Assembly: GCF_040045035.1 (NCBI RefSeq)
Contig: NZ_JBDZDS010000003.1
Location: 62,001-126,000 of the forward strand
Direction of reading: 5' to 3'
Length of the DNA stretch: 64,000 nucleotides
Origin: Pseudaminobacter sp040045035
GTDB lineage: Bacteria > Pseudomonadota > Alphaproteobacteria > Rhizobiales > Rhizobiaceae
Part shown: positions 25,521 to 34,149 of the stretch, piece by piece
How the letters are laid out: every line of letters begins with the position of its first letter
How positions within the stretch are numbered: the stretch's first letter is position 1
Notes under the pieces: model-generated
What the model saw: only the letters and a program-made list of their open reading frames with translations
Database searches by the model: none
What the model was told of the DNA's origin: nothing
Translations under genes and position numbers: made by a program

Positions 25521-26008
25521 CGATCTCGCCGGATGCGATCGCCATCGCACGAATGCCGCCGGACTTCAGCCGCTGGGACGAGCTGCTGGCGCTGATTCTC
25601 GATGCTTTCGCCTATATGAACGGGGTGATCGATCCGCCCTCCTCCGCGCTGAAACTCACGCCGGCGAATCTCGCCGCCAAGACGAGGGAGGAAGCGGTGT
25701 TTCTGGCGACAAGCGGCGAACATCTGCTCGGTTGCGTCTTCGCCGCCTCGCAGCCTGATCATTTCTACGTCGGCAAGCTGGCGGTGGCGCGGGGCGCGCA
25801 AGGCGCTGGCGTTGGCCGACGCTTGCTCGAGGCGGTGGAACGCTATGCGCGCGAAAGCGGCAAGCCGGTCCTGGAACTGCAGGCACGCATCGAGCTGACC
25901 GGCAACCAGCATGCTTTTCGCAAGCTGGGCTTCGCCGAGACCGCGCGCACGGCCCACGCGGGCTATGACCGCCCCACCTCCATCACCATGCGAAAGGTGC
26001 TCGCTTAA
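25517..26008 (+). CDS. GNAT family N-acetyltransferase
   Basis: 163 residues from GTG 25517, overlapping the previous stop as GTGA. The acetyl-CoA-binding motif A is VGKLAVARGAQGAGVGRRLL (residues about 93-112), followed by LELQARIELTGNQHAFRKLGF, a typical GNAT motif B. Substrate unknown. Co-translation with the adenylyltransferase is likely but gives no clear functional link. Confidence 0.87.
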   Translation: MTISPDAIAIARMPPDFSRWDELLALILDAFAYMNGVIDPPSSALKLTPANLAAKTREEAVFLATSGEHLLGCVFAASQPDHFYVGKLAVARGAQGAGVGRRLLEAVERYARESGKPVLELQARIELTGNQHAFRKLGFAETARTAHAGYDRPTSITMRKVLA

Positions 26009-26060
26009 GTCTGGAACCGTGCAACCAGGAGCATGCGATCGCACAGCTTCAGGCGCGCCC

Positions 26061-27062
26061 TCAGAAGCGCAGCGGCAGCACCCGGTCCGGCGGGCGGTGC
26101 CCATCGATGAAGGTGCGGATGTTGATGATGACCTTCTCGCCCATGTCGATGCGGCCCTCGATGGTGGCCGAACCCATATGCGGCAGGATCACCACCTTGC
26201 CCTTGGCGGCAAGCTTGACCAGCTTGGGATTGACGGCCGGCTCGTTCTCGAACACGTCGAGCCCCGCGCCGGCGATCTTGCCCTCCTGCAGCAGCTTGAC
26301 CAGTGCATCCTCGTCGATGATGTCGCCGCGCGCGGTGTTGACCAGATAGGCCGAGGGCTGCATCAGCGCCAGTCGGCGCGCAGACAGCAGGTGGAAGGTT
26401 GCGGGCGTCGACGGGCAGTTGACCGAGATGATGTCCATGCGGGCCAGCATCTGGTCCAGGCTTTCCCAATAGGTCGCCTCCAGCTCGTCCTCGACGCTGC
26501 GCAGCACGCGATTGCGGTTGTGGTAGTGGATGGAGAGGCCGAAGGCCTTGGCGCGCCGCGCCACGGCGGTGCCGATGCGGCCCATGCCCACGATGCCCAG
26601 CCGCTTGCCCCAGATGCGCCGGCCGAGCATCCATGTCGGCGACCAGCCGGACCATTTGCCGCCCCGCTCCAGCACGGCCGCGCCCTCGGCCAGGCGCCGG
26701 GGCACCGCCAGCATCAGCGCCATGGTCATGTCGGCGGTGTCTTCGGTCAGCACGTTGGGGGTGTTGGTAACAGTGATTCCCCGCTGGGCGGCGGCGGCAA
26801 CGTCGATCTTGTCGACACCGTTGCCAAAATTGGCGATCAGCTTGAGATTCTCGCCGGCCTGCTCGATCAGCGCGGCGTCGATGCGGTCGGTCACGGTGGG
26901 CACCAGCACGTCCGCTTCCTTCACCGCGGCGACCAGTTCGGGCTGGCTCATCGGCCGGTCTTCGATGTTCAGCCGCGCGTCGAACAGCTCGCGCATCCGG
27001 GTCTCGACCTGATCCGGAAGCTTGCGCGTTATCACTACGAGGGGCTTCTTCTTGCCGGCCAT
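26061..27062 (-). CDS. D-isomer specific 2-hydroxyacid dehydrogenase (glyoxylate reductase type)
   Basis: 333 residues from ATG 27062. The NAD(P)-binding domain has GIVGMGRIGTAVARRAKAFG (GxGxxG). The catalytic residues are Arg in NTARGDIIDEDAL, Glu in GLDVFENEPAVNPKL and His in ILPHMGSATIEGRIDMG. NFGNGVDKIDVAAAAQRGI gives the substrate loop. The C-terminus ends in RVLPLRF. The protein resembles GyaR/GhrB-type glyoxylate or hydroxypyruvate reductases; the acid actually used is not fixed by the sequence. It is divergent from the SH3-protein gene. Confidence 0.92.
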   Translation of the reverse strand: MAGKKKPLVVITRKLPDQVETRMRELFDARLNIEDRPMSQPELVAAVKEADVLVPTVTDRIDAALIEQAGENLKLIANFGNGVDKIDVAAAAQRGITVTNTPNVLTEDTADMTMALMLAVPRRLAEGAAVLERGGKWSGWSPTWMLGRRIWGKRLGIVGMGRIGTAVARRAKAFGLSIHYHNRNRVLRSVEDELEATYWESLDQMLARMDIISVNCPSTPATFHLLSARRLALMQPSAYLVNTARGDIIDEDALVKLLQEGKIAGAGLDVFENEPAVNPKLVKLAAKGKVVILPHMGSATIEGRIDMGEKVIINIRTFIDGHRPPDRVLPLRF

Positions 27063-27227
27063 TGTTTCCTCGAATCCGGATCCCGTTGAGACCTCTTTAA
27101 CCAAGACAGGCGAAACTGAAAACCAGCCTTTGCGTCACTGCCTCTGTAACAAGCGGTGCCGCCGAAGACAAAGAAAAAGGGCTCGCGCCACGGCAGCCCC
27201 GCTGGCGCAGCTGAAAAAGGAATAGAC

Positions 27228-27788
27228 GTGTCTGGATTCGTGTCGCTTCGCATGATGGTCGGTGCCGCTTTGGCCGGCCTCGTATTCTTGTCGGCAAGCG
27301 CCTCGATCACGACCAGCGAGGCGGCGCCATCCCAAGAGGCCACCCAGGGCCCCAGCGGCCTGCCCCTGCCGCGATTCGTCAGCCTGAAGTCCGGACGGGT
27401 CAACTCCCGCATCGGGCCCGGCGTGAACTACGGCGTGGACTGGCTCTACATGAAAGCCGGCCTGCCGATGGAGATCATCCAGGAATACGACAACTGGCGG
27501 CGCGTGCGCGATGCCGACGGCTCGGAAGGCTGGGTCAACCAGTCTCTGCTTTCCGGCAAGCGCACGGCGATGACCGCCCCCTGGCAGCGCGGCAAGGACG
27601 TGAAGATCAATCTTCTGGCCAAGCCGGAGCCCGAAGCGCGCACGGTCGCCATCATCGACCCCGGCGTCGTCGGCAAGATCAAGGCCTGCAACGGCGACTG
27701 GTGCGAGATGAATTTCGGCGGCGTGATCGGCTGGCTCAAGCAAAACCAGGTCTGGGGCGCCTATCCGGGTGAACTCGTCAAGGATTGA
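27228..27788 (+). CDS. Secreted SH3-domain protein
   Basis: 186 residues from GTG 27228, selected because AAAAAGGA precedes it and a clean signal peptide follows (MMVGAALAGLVFLSASASI). Two bacterial SH3 modules are visible: VSLKSGRVNSRIGPGVNYGV to GSEGWVNQSLLSG, and VKINLLAKPEPEARTVAIID to VIGWLKQNQVWG. Such periplasmic SH3b proteins probably bind peptidoglycan. Function beyond that is unknown. Confidence 0.87.
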   Translation: MSGFVSLRMMVGAALAGLVFLSASASITTSEAAPSQEATQGPSGLPLPRFVSLKSGRVNSRIGPGVNYGVDWLYMKAGLPMEIIQEYDNWRRVRDADGSEGWVNQSLLSGKRTAMTAPWQRGKDVKINLLAKPEPEARTVAIIDPGVVGKIKACNGDWCEMNFGGVIGWLKQNQVWGAYPGELVKD

Positions 27789-27918
27789 GGCCGGCTTGCG
27801 CCGCTGATGGCGGCCGCAGCCGTGCAAGCCAGACCAGCGCCAGGAAACGCCGCGGCAACCACGGCACAGCCCTCAACCTGTGGAAATGAGTCGTGTACGG
27901 CCGCGCGTCCCGAGACGC

Positions 27919-28347
27919 TCAGTCCTTCCGCTTCGGGCGCAGCCTGACGACGATATCGACGTTGGCGATTTCCATGCCCTCCGGCGGTTCCGGCAGGTTG
28001 AGCACCTCGACCGGACCGGAGACGATGTCGAACACCTTGTTCTCGCCTTCGATGAAGAAGTGATGGTGGTCGGAGGTGTTGGTGTCGAAATAGGTTTTCG
28101 ACCCTTCGACGGCGAGGATGCGCAGCAGCCCCGCCTCGGTGAACTGATGCAGCGAGTTGTAGACCGTTGCCAGCGACACCGGTACACCGGCCGCCAAGGC
28201 TTCCTCGTGCAGTTCTTCAGCCGACAAATGGCGGTCGCCCTTGGCAAAAAGCAGATTCGCCAGCGCGACGCGTTGACGCGTCGGGCGCAAGCCCGCCTCG
28301 CGCACGCGTTTCTCTGTTGCCATCTCGTGAGGGACGGTCAAATCCAT
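27919..28347 (-). CDS. irr: Irr, Fur-family iron/heme regulator
   Basis: 142 residues. A winged helix (AGLRPTRQRVALANLLFA, VSLATVYNSLHQFTEAGLLR) is followed by a dimerisation domain with the Irr hallmark HHH at residues 94-96 (TSDHHHFFIEGE), a heme-contacting site in Bradyrhizobium Irr. The protein lacks the CxxC zinc pairs of Fur. In Rhizobiales Irr represses heme synthesis and activates iron uptake under iron limitation. Divergent from fabA, as in related genomes. Confidence 0.94.
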   Translation of the reverse strand: MDLTVPHEMATEKRVREAGLRPTRQRVALANLLFAKGDRHLSAEELHEEALAAGVPVSLATVYNSLHQFTEAGLLRILAVEGSKTYFDTNTSDHHHFFIEGENKVFDIVSGPVEVLNLPEPPEGMEIANVDIVVRLRPKRKD

Positions 28348-28368
28348 TAATCTGCCAAGTCCGTTTCA

Positions 28369-28405
28369 GGTTTACCCGCACAGAATCCCATATGCGGGTG
28401 AAACC
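28369..28405 (-). other. Hairpin in the irr leader
   Basis: GGTTTACCCGCA (28369-28380) pairs with TGCGGGTGAAACC (28393-28405) with a single bulged base and a 12-base loop. It lies between the predicted irr promoter and start codon. No U run follows, so it is not a terminator. Confidence 0.5.
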
Positions 28406-28415
28406 ATATCGTTCT

Positions 28416-28447
28416 TGACATATATTCTGTCAGGGGGACGCGATCAA
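28416..28447 (-). promoter_or_regulatory. irr promoter with overlapping palindrome
   Basis: On the minus strand TTGATC (28442-28447), a 17-base spacer and TATATG (28419-28424). The palindrome TGACA-N7-TGTCA (28416-28432) covers the -10 box, the expected place for a repressor. The binding protein is unknown; the spacing differs from the TGA-N9-TCA iron-responsive operator of RirA. Confidence 0.55.
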
Positions 28448-28457
28448 TAGGCGCACA

Positions 28458-28521
28458 TTGACCCAGGCAGGCCATCGGGTTAATCGCAAACGGCGGTTTC
28501 CGAGCGGAAACGGTCTATGCT
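28458..28521 (+). promoter_or_regulatory. fabA promoter region with inverted repeat
   Basis: TTGACC (28458-28463), a 17-base spacer and TAATCG (28481-28486) form one candidate. A second -10-like TATGCT lies at 28516-28521, just after a perfect inverted repeat GTTTCC-GAGC-GGAAAC (28496-28511). Confidence 0.4.
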
Positions 28522-28575
28522 AGTGAACAGGGCAAGGGTGCGGCAGCGTCCGGGAGCCAGACGGGGAAGAATTTG

Positions 28576-29091
28576 ATGGCGGGTTCGAAATCCAGCTATG
28601 AGTATGAGGAACTGCTTGCCTGCGCGCGCGGCGAGTTGTTCGGCCCTGGGAACGCCCAGCTTCCCTATCCTCCGATGCTGATGTTCAATCGCATCACCGA
28701 GATCAGCGAGACCGGCGGCGAGTTCGACAAGGGCTTCGTGCGCGCCGAGCTCGACATCAGCCGCGACCTCTGGTTCTTCCCGTGCCATTTCATCAATGAC
28801 CCGGTCATGCCCGGTTGCCTCGGCCTCGATGCGCTGTGGCAGCTGAGCGGCTTCTTCCTGGGTTGGCTTGGCGAACCCGGCAAGGGCCGCGCGCTTTCCA
28901 CCGGCGAGGTGAAGTTCACCGGCATGGTCACCCCTGCCAACAAGAAGGTCGAGTATGGCGTCGACTTCAAGCGCGTCATGCGCGGGCGCCTGGTGCTCGG
29001 CATCGGCGACGGTTGGCTGAAGGCTGACGGTGAAACCATCTACAAGGCCACCGATCTGCGGGTTGGCCTGTTCAAGGAAGCTGCGGCCTGA
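28576..29091 (+). CDS. fabA: 3-hydroxydecanoyl-ACP dehydratase/isomerase
   Basis: 171 residues from ATG 28576 with GGGGAAG upstream. Active-site His71 and Asp85 lie in FPCHFINDPVMPGCLGLDAL, as in E. coli FabA (His70, Asp84). It dehydrates and isomerises the C10 intermediate and so begins unsaturated fatty acid synthesis. It is the first gene of fabA-fabB-fabI. Confidence 0.98.
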   Translation: MAGSKSSYEYEELLACARGELFGPGNAQLPYPPMLMFNRITEISETGGEFDKGFVRAELDISRDLWFFPCHFINDPVMPGCLGLDALWQLSGFFLGWLGEPGKGRALSTGEVKFTGMVTPANKKVEYGVDFKRVMRGRLVLGIGDGWLKADGETIYKATDLRVGLFKEAAA

Positions 29092-29124
29092 CCGAGCGTC
29101 GCGCCGGCCACTGAAGGAGCACTC

Positions 29125-30345
29125 ATGAGACGCGTCGTTGTCACGGGCCTGGGTATCGTATCGTCCATCGGAAACAATGCCGAAGAGGTCCAGGCCTCTC
29201 TGCGTGACGCCAAATCGGGCATCAGCTTTTCCGATTCCTTCGCCGAGCACGGCTTCAAATGCCAGGTCTGGGGCGCGCCGACGCTGGACCCGACCGAGCT
29301 GGTCGACCGCCGCGCCATGCGCTTCCTGTCCAAGGGCGGCGCCTGGAACCATGTCGCCATGGAGCAGGCGATCGCCGATGCCGGCCTCGAACAGGGCGAC
29401 ATCACCAACGAACGCACCGGCATCGTGATGGGCTCCGGCGGCCCTTCGACCAGGACTATCGTCGAGGCCGCCGAGACCACGCTGAAGAACAGCAGCCCCA
29501 AGCGCATCGGGCCGTTCGCCGTGCCGAAGGCCATGTCCTCGACCGCCTCGGCCACACTGGCCACCTGGTTCAAGATCCACGGCGTGAACTACTCGATCTC
29601 TTCGGCCTGCTCGACCTCGGCGCACTGCATCGGCAATGCCTATGAGCTGATCCAGTGGGGCAAGCAGGACATGGTCTTCGCCGGCGGCCACGAGGATCTC
29701 GACTGGACGATGTCGGATCTGTTCGACGCCATGGGCGCCATGTCGTCCAAGTTCAACGACCGCGCTTCAGTCGCCTCGCGCGCCTATGACGTCAACCGCG
29801 ACGGCTTTGTCATCGCTGGCGGTGCGGGCGTGCTGGTGCTCGAGGAACTGGAGCATGCCAAGGCCCGCGGCGCCAAGATCTACGCCGAGATCGTGGGCTA
29901 TGGTGCCACCTCCGACGGCCACGACATGGTCGCGCCCTCCGGCGAAGGCGCTGTGCGCTGCATGAAGCAGGCGCTCTCCACCGTTTCCGGTTCCGTCGAC
30001 TACATCAACACGCACGGCACCTCGACGCCGGTGGGCGATTCGAAGGAGATGGGTGCAATCCGCGAGGTGTTCGGTGACAAACTGCCGTACATCACCTCGA
30101 CCAAGTCATTGACCGGCCATTCGCTGGGCGCGGCGGGCGTACAGGAATCGATCTATTCGATCCTGATGATGCAGGGCGGTTTCATCGGCGAGAGCGCCCA
30201 TATCGAGGAACTCGATCCGGAATTCGAAGGCATGCCGATCGTGCGCAAGCGCATCGACAACGCCAAGATCGACACGGTTCTGTCGAACTCCTTCGGTTTC
30301 GGCGGCACCAACGCAACGCTCGTTTTCCAGCGTTACAACGGCTGA
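29125..30345 (+). CDS. fabB: Beta-ketoacyl-ACP synthase I
   Basis: 406 residues. The condensing enzyme triad is visible: Cys162 in ISSACSTSAHCIGNA, His in NTHGTSTPVGDSKE and His in TKSLTGHSLGAAGVQE, with the C-terminal FGGTNATLVF. With FabA it elongates cis-unsaturated acyl chains. The gene is 33 bases after fabA and 13 before fabI. Confidence 0.97.
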   Translation: MRRVVVTGLGIVSSIGNNAEEVQASLRDAKSGISFSDSFAEHGFKCQVWGAPTLDPTELVDRRAMRFLSKGGAWNHVAMEQAIADAGLEQGDITNERTGIVMGSGGPSTRTIVEAAETTLKNSSPKRIGPFAVPKAMSSTASATLATWFKIHGVNYSISSACSTSAHCIGNAYELIQWGKQDMVFAGGHEDLDWTMSDLFDAMGAMSSKFNDRASVASRAYDVNRDGFVIAGGAGVLVLEELEHAKARGAKIYAEIVGYGATSDGHDMVAPSGEGAVRCMKQALSTVSGSVDYINTHGTSTPVGDSKEMGAIREVFGDKLPYITSTKSLTGHSLGAAGVQESIYSILMMQGGFIGESAHIEELDPEFEGMPIVRKRIDNAKIDTVLSNSFGFGGTNATLVFQRYNG

Positions 30346-30358
30346 GGATATTCTTCCT

Positions 30359-31168
30359 ATGGAAGGTTTGATGAAAGGCAAGCGCGGCCTCGTCATGGGG
30401 GTCGCCAACGACCACTCGATTGCCTGGGGCATCGCAAGGCAGCTTGCGGCGCACGGCGCCGAGATGGCATTCACCTATCAGGGCGAGGCCTTCGGCCGCC
30501 GCGTAAAACCGCTCGCCGAGCAGGTGAACGCGACGCTGGTCCTGCCCTGCGACGTAGAGGACAGCGCTTCCGTCTCGTCGGTATTCGAGACCCTGGGCGA
30601 CAAATGGGGCGATCTGGACTTCGTCGTCCATGCGATCGGGTTCTCCGACAAGAACGAGCTCAAGGGCCTCTACGCCAACACCAGCCGCGAGAATTTCATC
30701 CGTACGATGGTGATCTCCTGCTATTCCTTCACCGAGGTGGCGCGCAACGCGGCCGCACTGATGAAGGATGGCGGCTCGATGCTGACGCTGACCTATGCCG
30801 GCTCCACGCGCGTCATGCCGAACTACAACGTGATGGGCGTCGCCAAGGCCGGCCTGGAGGCCAGCGTGCGCTATCTGGCCGACGACTACGGCCCGCGCGG
30901 CATCCGCGTGAACGCCATCTCGGCCGGGCCGGTCCGCACGCTGGCGGGCGCCGGCATCGCCGATGCGCGCCACATGTTCTCCTATCAGCAGCGCAATTCC
31001 CCGCTGCGCCGCACCGTGACCCTCGATGAAGTCGGCGGCTCGGCGCTCTATCTGCTTTCCGACCTGTCCTCGGGCGTGACCGGCGAAATCCACTACGTGG
31101 ATTCGGGCTATCACATCGTCTCGATGCCGACGCTGGAAGAGCTGAAGCAGAGCGACAGCGGCGAGTAA
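30359..31168 (+). CDS. fabI: Enoyl-ACP reductase (NADH)
   Basis: 269 residues. The short-chain dehydrogenase fold has the FabI nucleotide loop GVANDHSIAWGIARQL and the Tyr-x6-Lys catalytic pair, Tyr156 and Lys163 (YNVMGVAK), with TYAGSTRVMPN before it. It performs the last step of each elongation cycle. This is the triclosan-sensitive enzyme family. It closes the operon before a strong terminator. Confidence 0.96.
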   Translation: MEGLMKGKRGLVMGVANDHSIAWGIARQLAAHGAEMAFTYQGEAFGRRVKPLAEQVNATLVLPCDVEDSASVSSVFETLGDKWGDLDFVVHAIGFSDKNELKGLYANTSRENFIRTMVISCYSFTEVARNAAALMKDGGSMLTLTYAGSTRVMPNYNVMGVAKAGLEASVRYLADDYGPRGIRVNAISAGPVRTLAGAGIADARHMFSYQQRNSPLRRTVTLDEVGGSALYLLSDLSSGVTGEIHYVDSGYHIVSMPTLEELKQSDSGE

Positions 31169-31194
31169 GCGCAGCGAACATTATCGAGATGCAG

Positions 31195-31225
31195 AAACGG
31201 CCGGCTCGACCGGCCGTTTTCTTTT
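31195..31225 (+). terminator. fabI intrinsic terminator
   Basis: The stem AAACGGCCGG (31195-31204) with CCGGCCGTTT (31210-31219) has a five-base loop and is followed by TCTTTT, 26 bases past the fabI stop. Because A residues flank the left arm it may also serve the converging methyltransferase gene. Confidence 0.92.
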
Positions 31226-31247
31226 GGCGCTCGTAAGAAGGCCCGTC

Positions 31248-32267
31248 TCAGCGCCGCGCGCTCAGCACCTTGAACAGATTGTTGCGCGCGAGTTCCTGCT
31301 GGGCGGAAAAAGCCTGCGACAGCGTCTTCTCGTAGGGAAGCTGGCGGTTGGCGACCATGATCAGCCGGCCGCCGGGCTTGAGCGCAGCGGCGGCCGCCTT
31401 GATCATGCCCTGGCCAATGTCGGGCTCGGCAGCCCGGCGCTGATGGAATGGCGGGTTCATGAAGATGAAATCGTAGCGGCGGGAAACCGGTTCGCCCAGC
31501 AGGTCCTGCCAGAAGAAGTTCTTCTGCATCGGGCCGGCCGCTGCGAGATTGCGCTTTGCCGCTTCGAGCGAAGAAAAATCCGCCTCGTAGAGGTCGAGCG
31601 TGAAAATCTTCGGAAAGCGCTCGGCAAGCTCGGCCGCGATAAAACCCCAGCCGGCGCAGAAATCGGCGACCGCGCCGAACACCTTGTCCGGCAGGTTTTC
31701 GACCAGCAGCTTCGAGCCCGCATCGATCTCGTCTGCCGAGAACATGCCGGGCGCGGTGACGAAGCGCTCGTCGAGCAGCCGCTCGCCATTGCCGGCGCGC
31801 AATCGCTCCGCACTGCCTGCCACCTCCGCAGGCCGCCGCAACCAGAAGGCGATGCCGTGATGCTTGGGCAATTGGTCCTCGATCGGGATAAGTTCGCCCA
31901 CACGCTTGCGCAGGCTGGCTATGCCTTCGTCCTTGCTGCCCGCTATCAATATCAGACCGCCCTCGCCTACCCGCTTGAACGCCTCGGCGATCATCAACTC
32001 ATTGGCGCCCCTGTGGCGGCCACAGAGCACGAGGGCAGCATCATAGCCCTCTCCTTCCGGCGAAGGCGTCACGCGGCCCCCAGAGGCCTCCAGCGGCCTG
32101 AACCAGGGGCGAAATCCCTGGACGAGCGACAGCTCGGCCTCGAATCCTTCCGGCAGGCGAAAGCCGGGCTCGGCGCCGAGAAACAGCACGCGCGCTCCCT
32201 TGCCGGGCGGCGGCAGTGCCTCGGCCTCGAATGGATGGAACAGGGTCTTCAGTGCATCGCGGGTCAT
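31248..32267 (-). CDS. RsmC-like 16S rRNA guanine-N2 methyltransferase
   Basis: 339 residues from ATG 32267 (a TTG six codons upstream is open but has no better binding site). As in RsmC/RlmG it has a degenerate N-terminal methyltransferase-like half (YDAALVLCGRHRGANELMIA, GLILIAGSKDEGI) and an active C-terminal half with the SAM loop VADFCAGWGFIAAELAERFP and the catalytic motif FIFMNPPFHQ typical of N-methyltransferases acting on guanine or adenine. RsmC modifies G1207 of 16S rRNA; the exact base here is inferred. Confidence 0.87.
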   Translation of the reverse strand: MTRDALKTLFHPFEAEALPPPGKGARVLFLGAEPGFRLPEGFEAELSLVQGFRPWFRPLEASGGRVTPSPEGEGYDAALVLCGRHRGANELMIAEAFKRVGEGGLILIAGSKDEGIASLRKRVGELIPIEDQLPKHHGIAFWLRRPAEVAGSAERLRAGNGERLLDERFVTAPGMFSADEIDAGSKLLVENLPDKVFGAVADFCAGWGFIAAELAERFPKIFTLDLYEADFSSLEAAKRNLAAAGPMQKNFFWQDLLGEPVSRRYDFIFMNPPFHQRRAAEPDIGQGMIKAAAAALKPGGRLIMVANRQLPYEKTLSQAFSAQQELARNNLFKVLSARR

Positions 32268-32470
32268 GTGCTGCTGATAGAACAATTCCGGGAGGATGCC
32301 AGCCCCTTCCCGCGTCTTCCGCGGCGCCTGTTAAGGGCACACCCTTGCACTGTTTGACGGCAACGCTTAGTTATGCCGACCAATACACCCCCAACAGGAG
32401 CAATGCATCGAATGTGATTTCAGCCTGACCGCAACGCCAACCCGCTTTGCCATCAGGGAAATCATCACGC

Positions 32471-34075
32471 ATGCCTGCTTCAATAGCCCTATCCAATCTC
32501 AGCCTCTCCACGCCTGACGGTCGCGCCCTCCTCTCCGGCATAGACCTCGCTTTCGGCCCCGCACGGACAGGGGTCATCGGCCGCAATGGAGTCGGCAAGA
32601 GCACGCTCGTCGCTCTGATTGCTGGAACACTGCCGCCCACATCCGGCTCGGTCGCCGTCAGCGGCCGGCTCGGCATTTTCAAGCAATCGGTGCAAGTTGA
32701 CCCGAAAGAGACCGTCACGGATCTTTTCGGCGCCGGCGATGCGCTTGCCCTGTTGCAGCGGGCCTATGAAGGCAACGCGACGATGGAGGAGCTGGCAGAC
32801 GTCGACTGGCAACTCGAAGCCCGCATGGAAGCGGCGCTGGCAAAGATTGGGCTCGATGTCGCTCCCCAAACGCCGCTGCACAAGCTGTCCGGTGGCCAGC
32901 GCACGCGCGCGGGGCTCGCGGCGCTGCACTTTTCGGAAGCCGATTTCCTCCTGATGGACGAGCCCACCAACAACCTCGACCGTGACGGCCGCCTTGCGCT
33001 CTACGACATGCTGGCGAACTGGCGCCGAGGTGCTCTCGTCGTCAGCCATGACCGCGAGCTTCTCGAACTCATGGACGAGATTGTCGAACTCACCTCGCTT
33101 GGCGCCGCCCGCTACGGCGGCAACTGGAGCGTTTATCGCGAGCGCAAGGCGCTGGAGTTGGCCTCGGCGCAGCACGAGCTCGATGAAGCCGAGAAGCAGG
33201 CCTCGGAGATCGCCCGCGCGGCGCAGACCGCGCAGGAACGCAAGGCGCGCAGGGACGGCAATGGCCGCAGACAAGCCCTGAAGGGCGGCGCACCGCGCAT
33301 CGTTCTTGGCGGACTGAAGTCGCGAAGCGAGAACAGCGGCGGCGCGCAGGTCCGTCTCGCCAGCGACCGGCACTCGCAAGCCCTCGAAGCGGTCGCCACA
33401 GCAAGGGACCGCATCGAGGTCCTGCAGCCCATGGCCGTGGCATTGCCCCCAACCAGGCTTTCGCCGGGCAAGACGGTGCTGAGGCTGGATGGTGTCAGCG
33501 CCGGCTACGCGCCGGACCGTCCCGTGCTCGCGAACCTGTCGCTCAGCGTGACCGGTCCGGAACGCATTGCCGTCGCCGGGCCTAATGGCTCTGGCAAGAC
33601 GACGCTGCTCGAGCTCATCGCCGGCCGCCTGCTTCCCTCCTCCGGAAGCGTCCAGGTCACGACCGAATTTGCGATGCTCGATCAGCGTGTAAGCATGCTC
33701 GATCCCCGGGCGTCGATCCGGGACAACTTCCGCCGGATCAATCCGCAGGACGACGAGAATGCCTGCCGCGCAGCGCTTGCGCGTTTCAAATTCAGAGCCG
33801 ATGCGGCCCTGCAAATGGTCTCGGAACTGAGCGGCGGCGAACTGCTGCGGGCAGGGATCGCCTGCGCCCTGGGCGGCAGCACGCCCCCGCCTCTGCTGGT
33901 CCTCGACGAGCCGGCCAATCACCTCGACCTGGAAGCGATCGAGGCAATCGAGGCGGGATTGCGCGCCTATGACGGGGCGCTCATCGTCGTCAGCCACGAC
34001 GAGGCATTTTTGGCCGCGCTCGACATTTCGCGCAGGATCGAGCTGCCGTCGGGAGAGGTTCGCGTCTCCCGGTAG
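32471..34075 (+). CDS. ABC-F family ATPase
   Basis: 534 residues from ATG 32471. Two ABC domains without membrane segments: first Walker A GRNGVGKSTLVALIAG, signature LSGGQRTRAGLAAL and Walker B FLLMDEPTNNLDRDGRL; second Walker A GPNGSGKTTLLELIAG, signature LSGGELLRAGIACAL and Walker B LLVLDEPANHLDLEAI. A charged linker (about residues 220-300) joins them. ABC-F proteins work on the ribosome, in translation or antibiotic protection; the subtype cannot be assigned here. It ends at a bidirectional terminator facing pnp. Confidence 0.92.
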   Translation: MPASIALSNLSLSTPDGRALLSGIDLAFGPARTGVIGRNGVGKSTLVALIAGTLPPTSGSVAVSGRLGIFKQSVQVDPKETVTDLFGAGDALALLQRAYEGNATMEELADVDWQLEARMEAALAKIGLDVAPQTPLHKLSGGQRTRAGLAALHFSEADFLLMDEPTNNLDRDGRLALYDMLANWRRGALVVSHDRELLELMDEIVELTSLGAARYGGNWSVYRERKALELASAQHELDEAEKQASEIARAAQTAQERKARRDGNGRRQALKGGAPRIVLGGLKSRSENSGGAQVRLASDRHSQALEAVATARDRIEVLQPMAVALPPTRLSPGKTVLRLDGVSAGYAPDRPVLANLSLSVTGPERIAVAGPNGSGKTTLLELIAGRLLPSSGSVQVTTEFAMLDQRVSMLDPRASIRDNFRRINPQDDENACRAALARFKFRADAALQMVSELSGGELLRAGIACALGGSTPPPLLVLDEPANHLDLEAIEAIEAGLRAYDGALIVVSHDEAFLAALDISRRIELPSGEVRVSR

Positions 34076-34099
34076 CGCAGGCAGCGGAGCCAAAACGAA

Positions 34100-34135
34100 A
34101 ACGGGCGCCCCTTTCGGGACGCCCGTTCTGTTTCT
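34100..34135. terminator. Bidirectional terminator between the ABC-F gene and pnp
   Basis: The stem AACGGGCG (34100-34107) with CGCCCGTT (34120-34127), extended by CCC/GGG around a TTTC loop, is followed by CTGTTTCT on the plus strand and TTTTCGTTTT on the minus strand. The two genes converge on it. Confidence 0.88.
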
Positions 34136-34149
34136 AAAGCCAATCAGGC

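Noticed and set aside
28416..28432. RirA iron-responsive operator at irr
   Set aside because: The RirA pattern is TGA-N9-TCA; the spacing here is 11, so only an unassigned palindrome is claimed.
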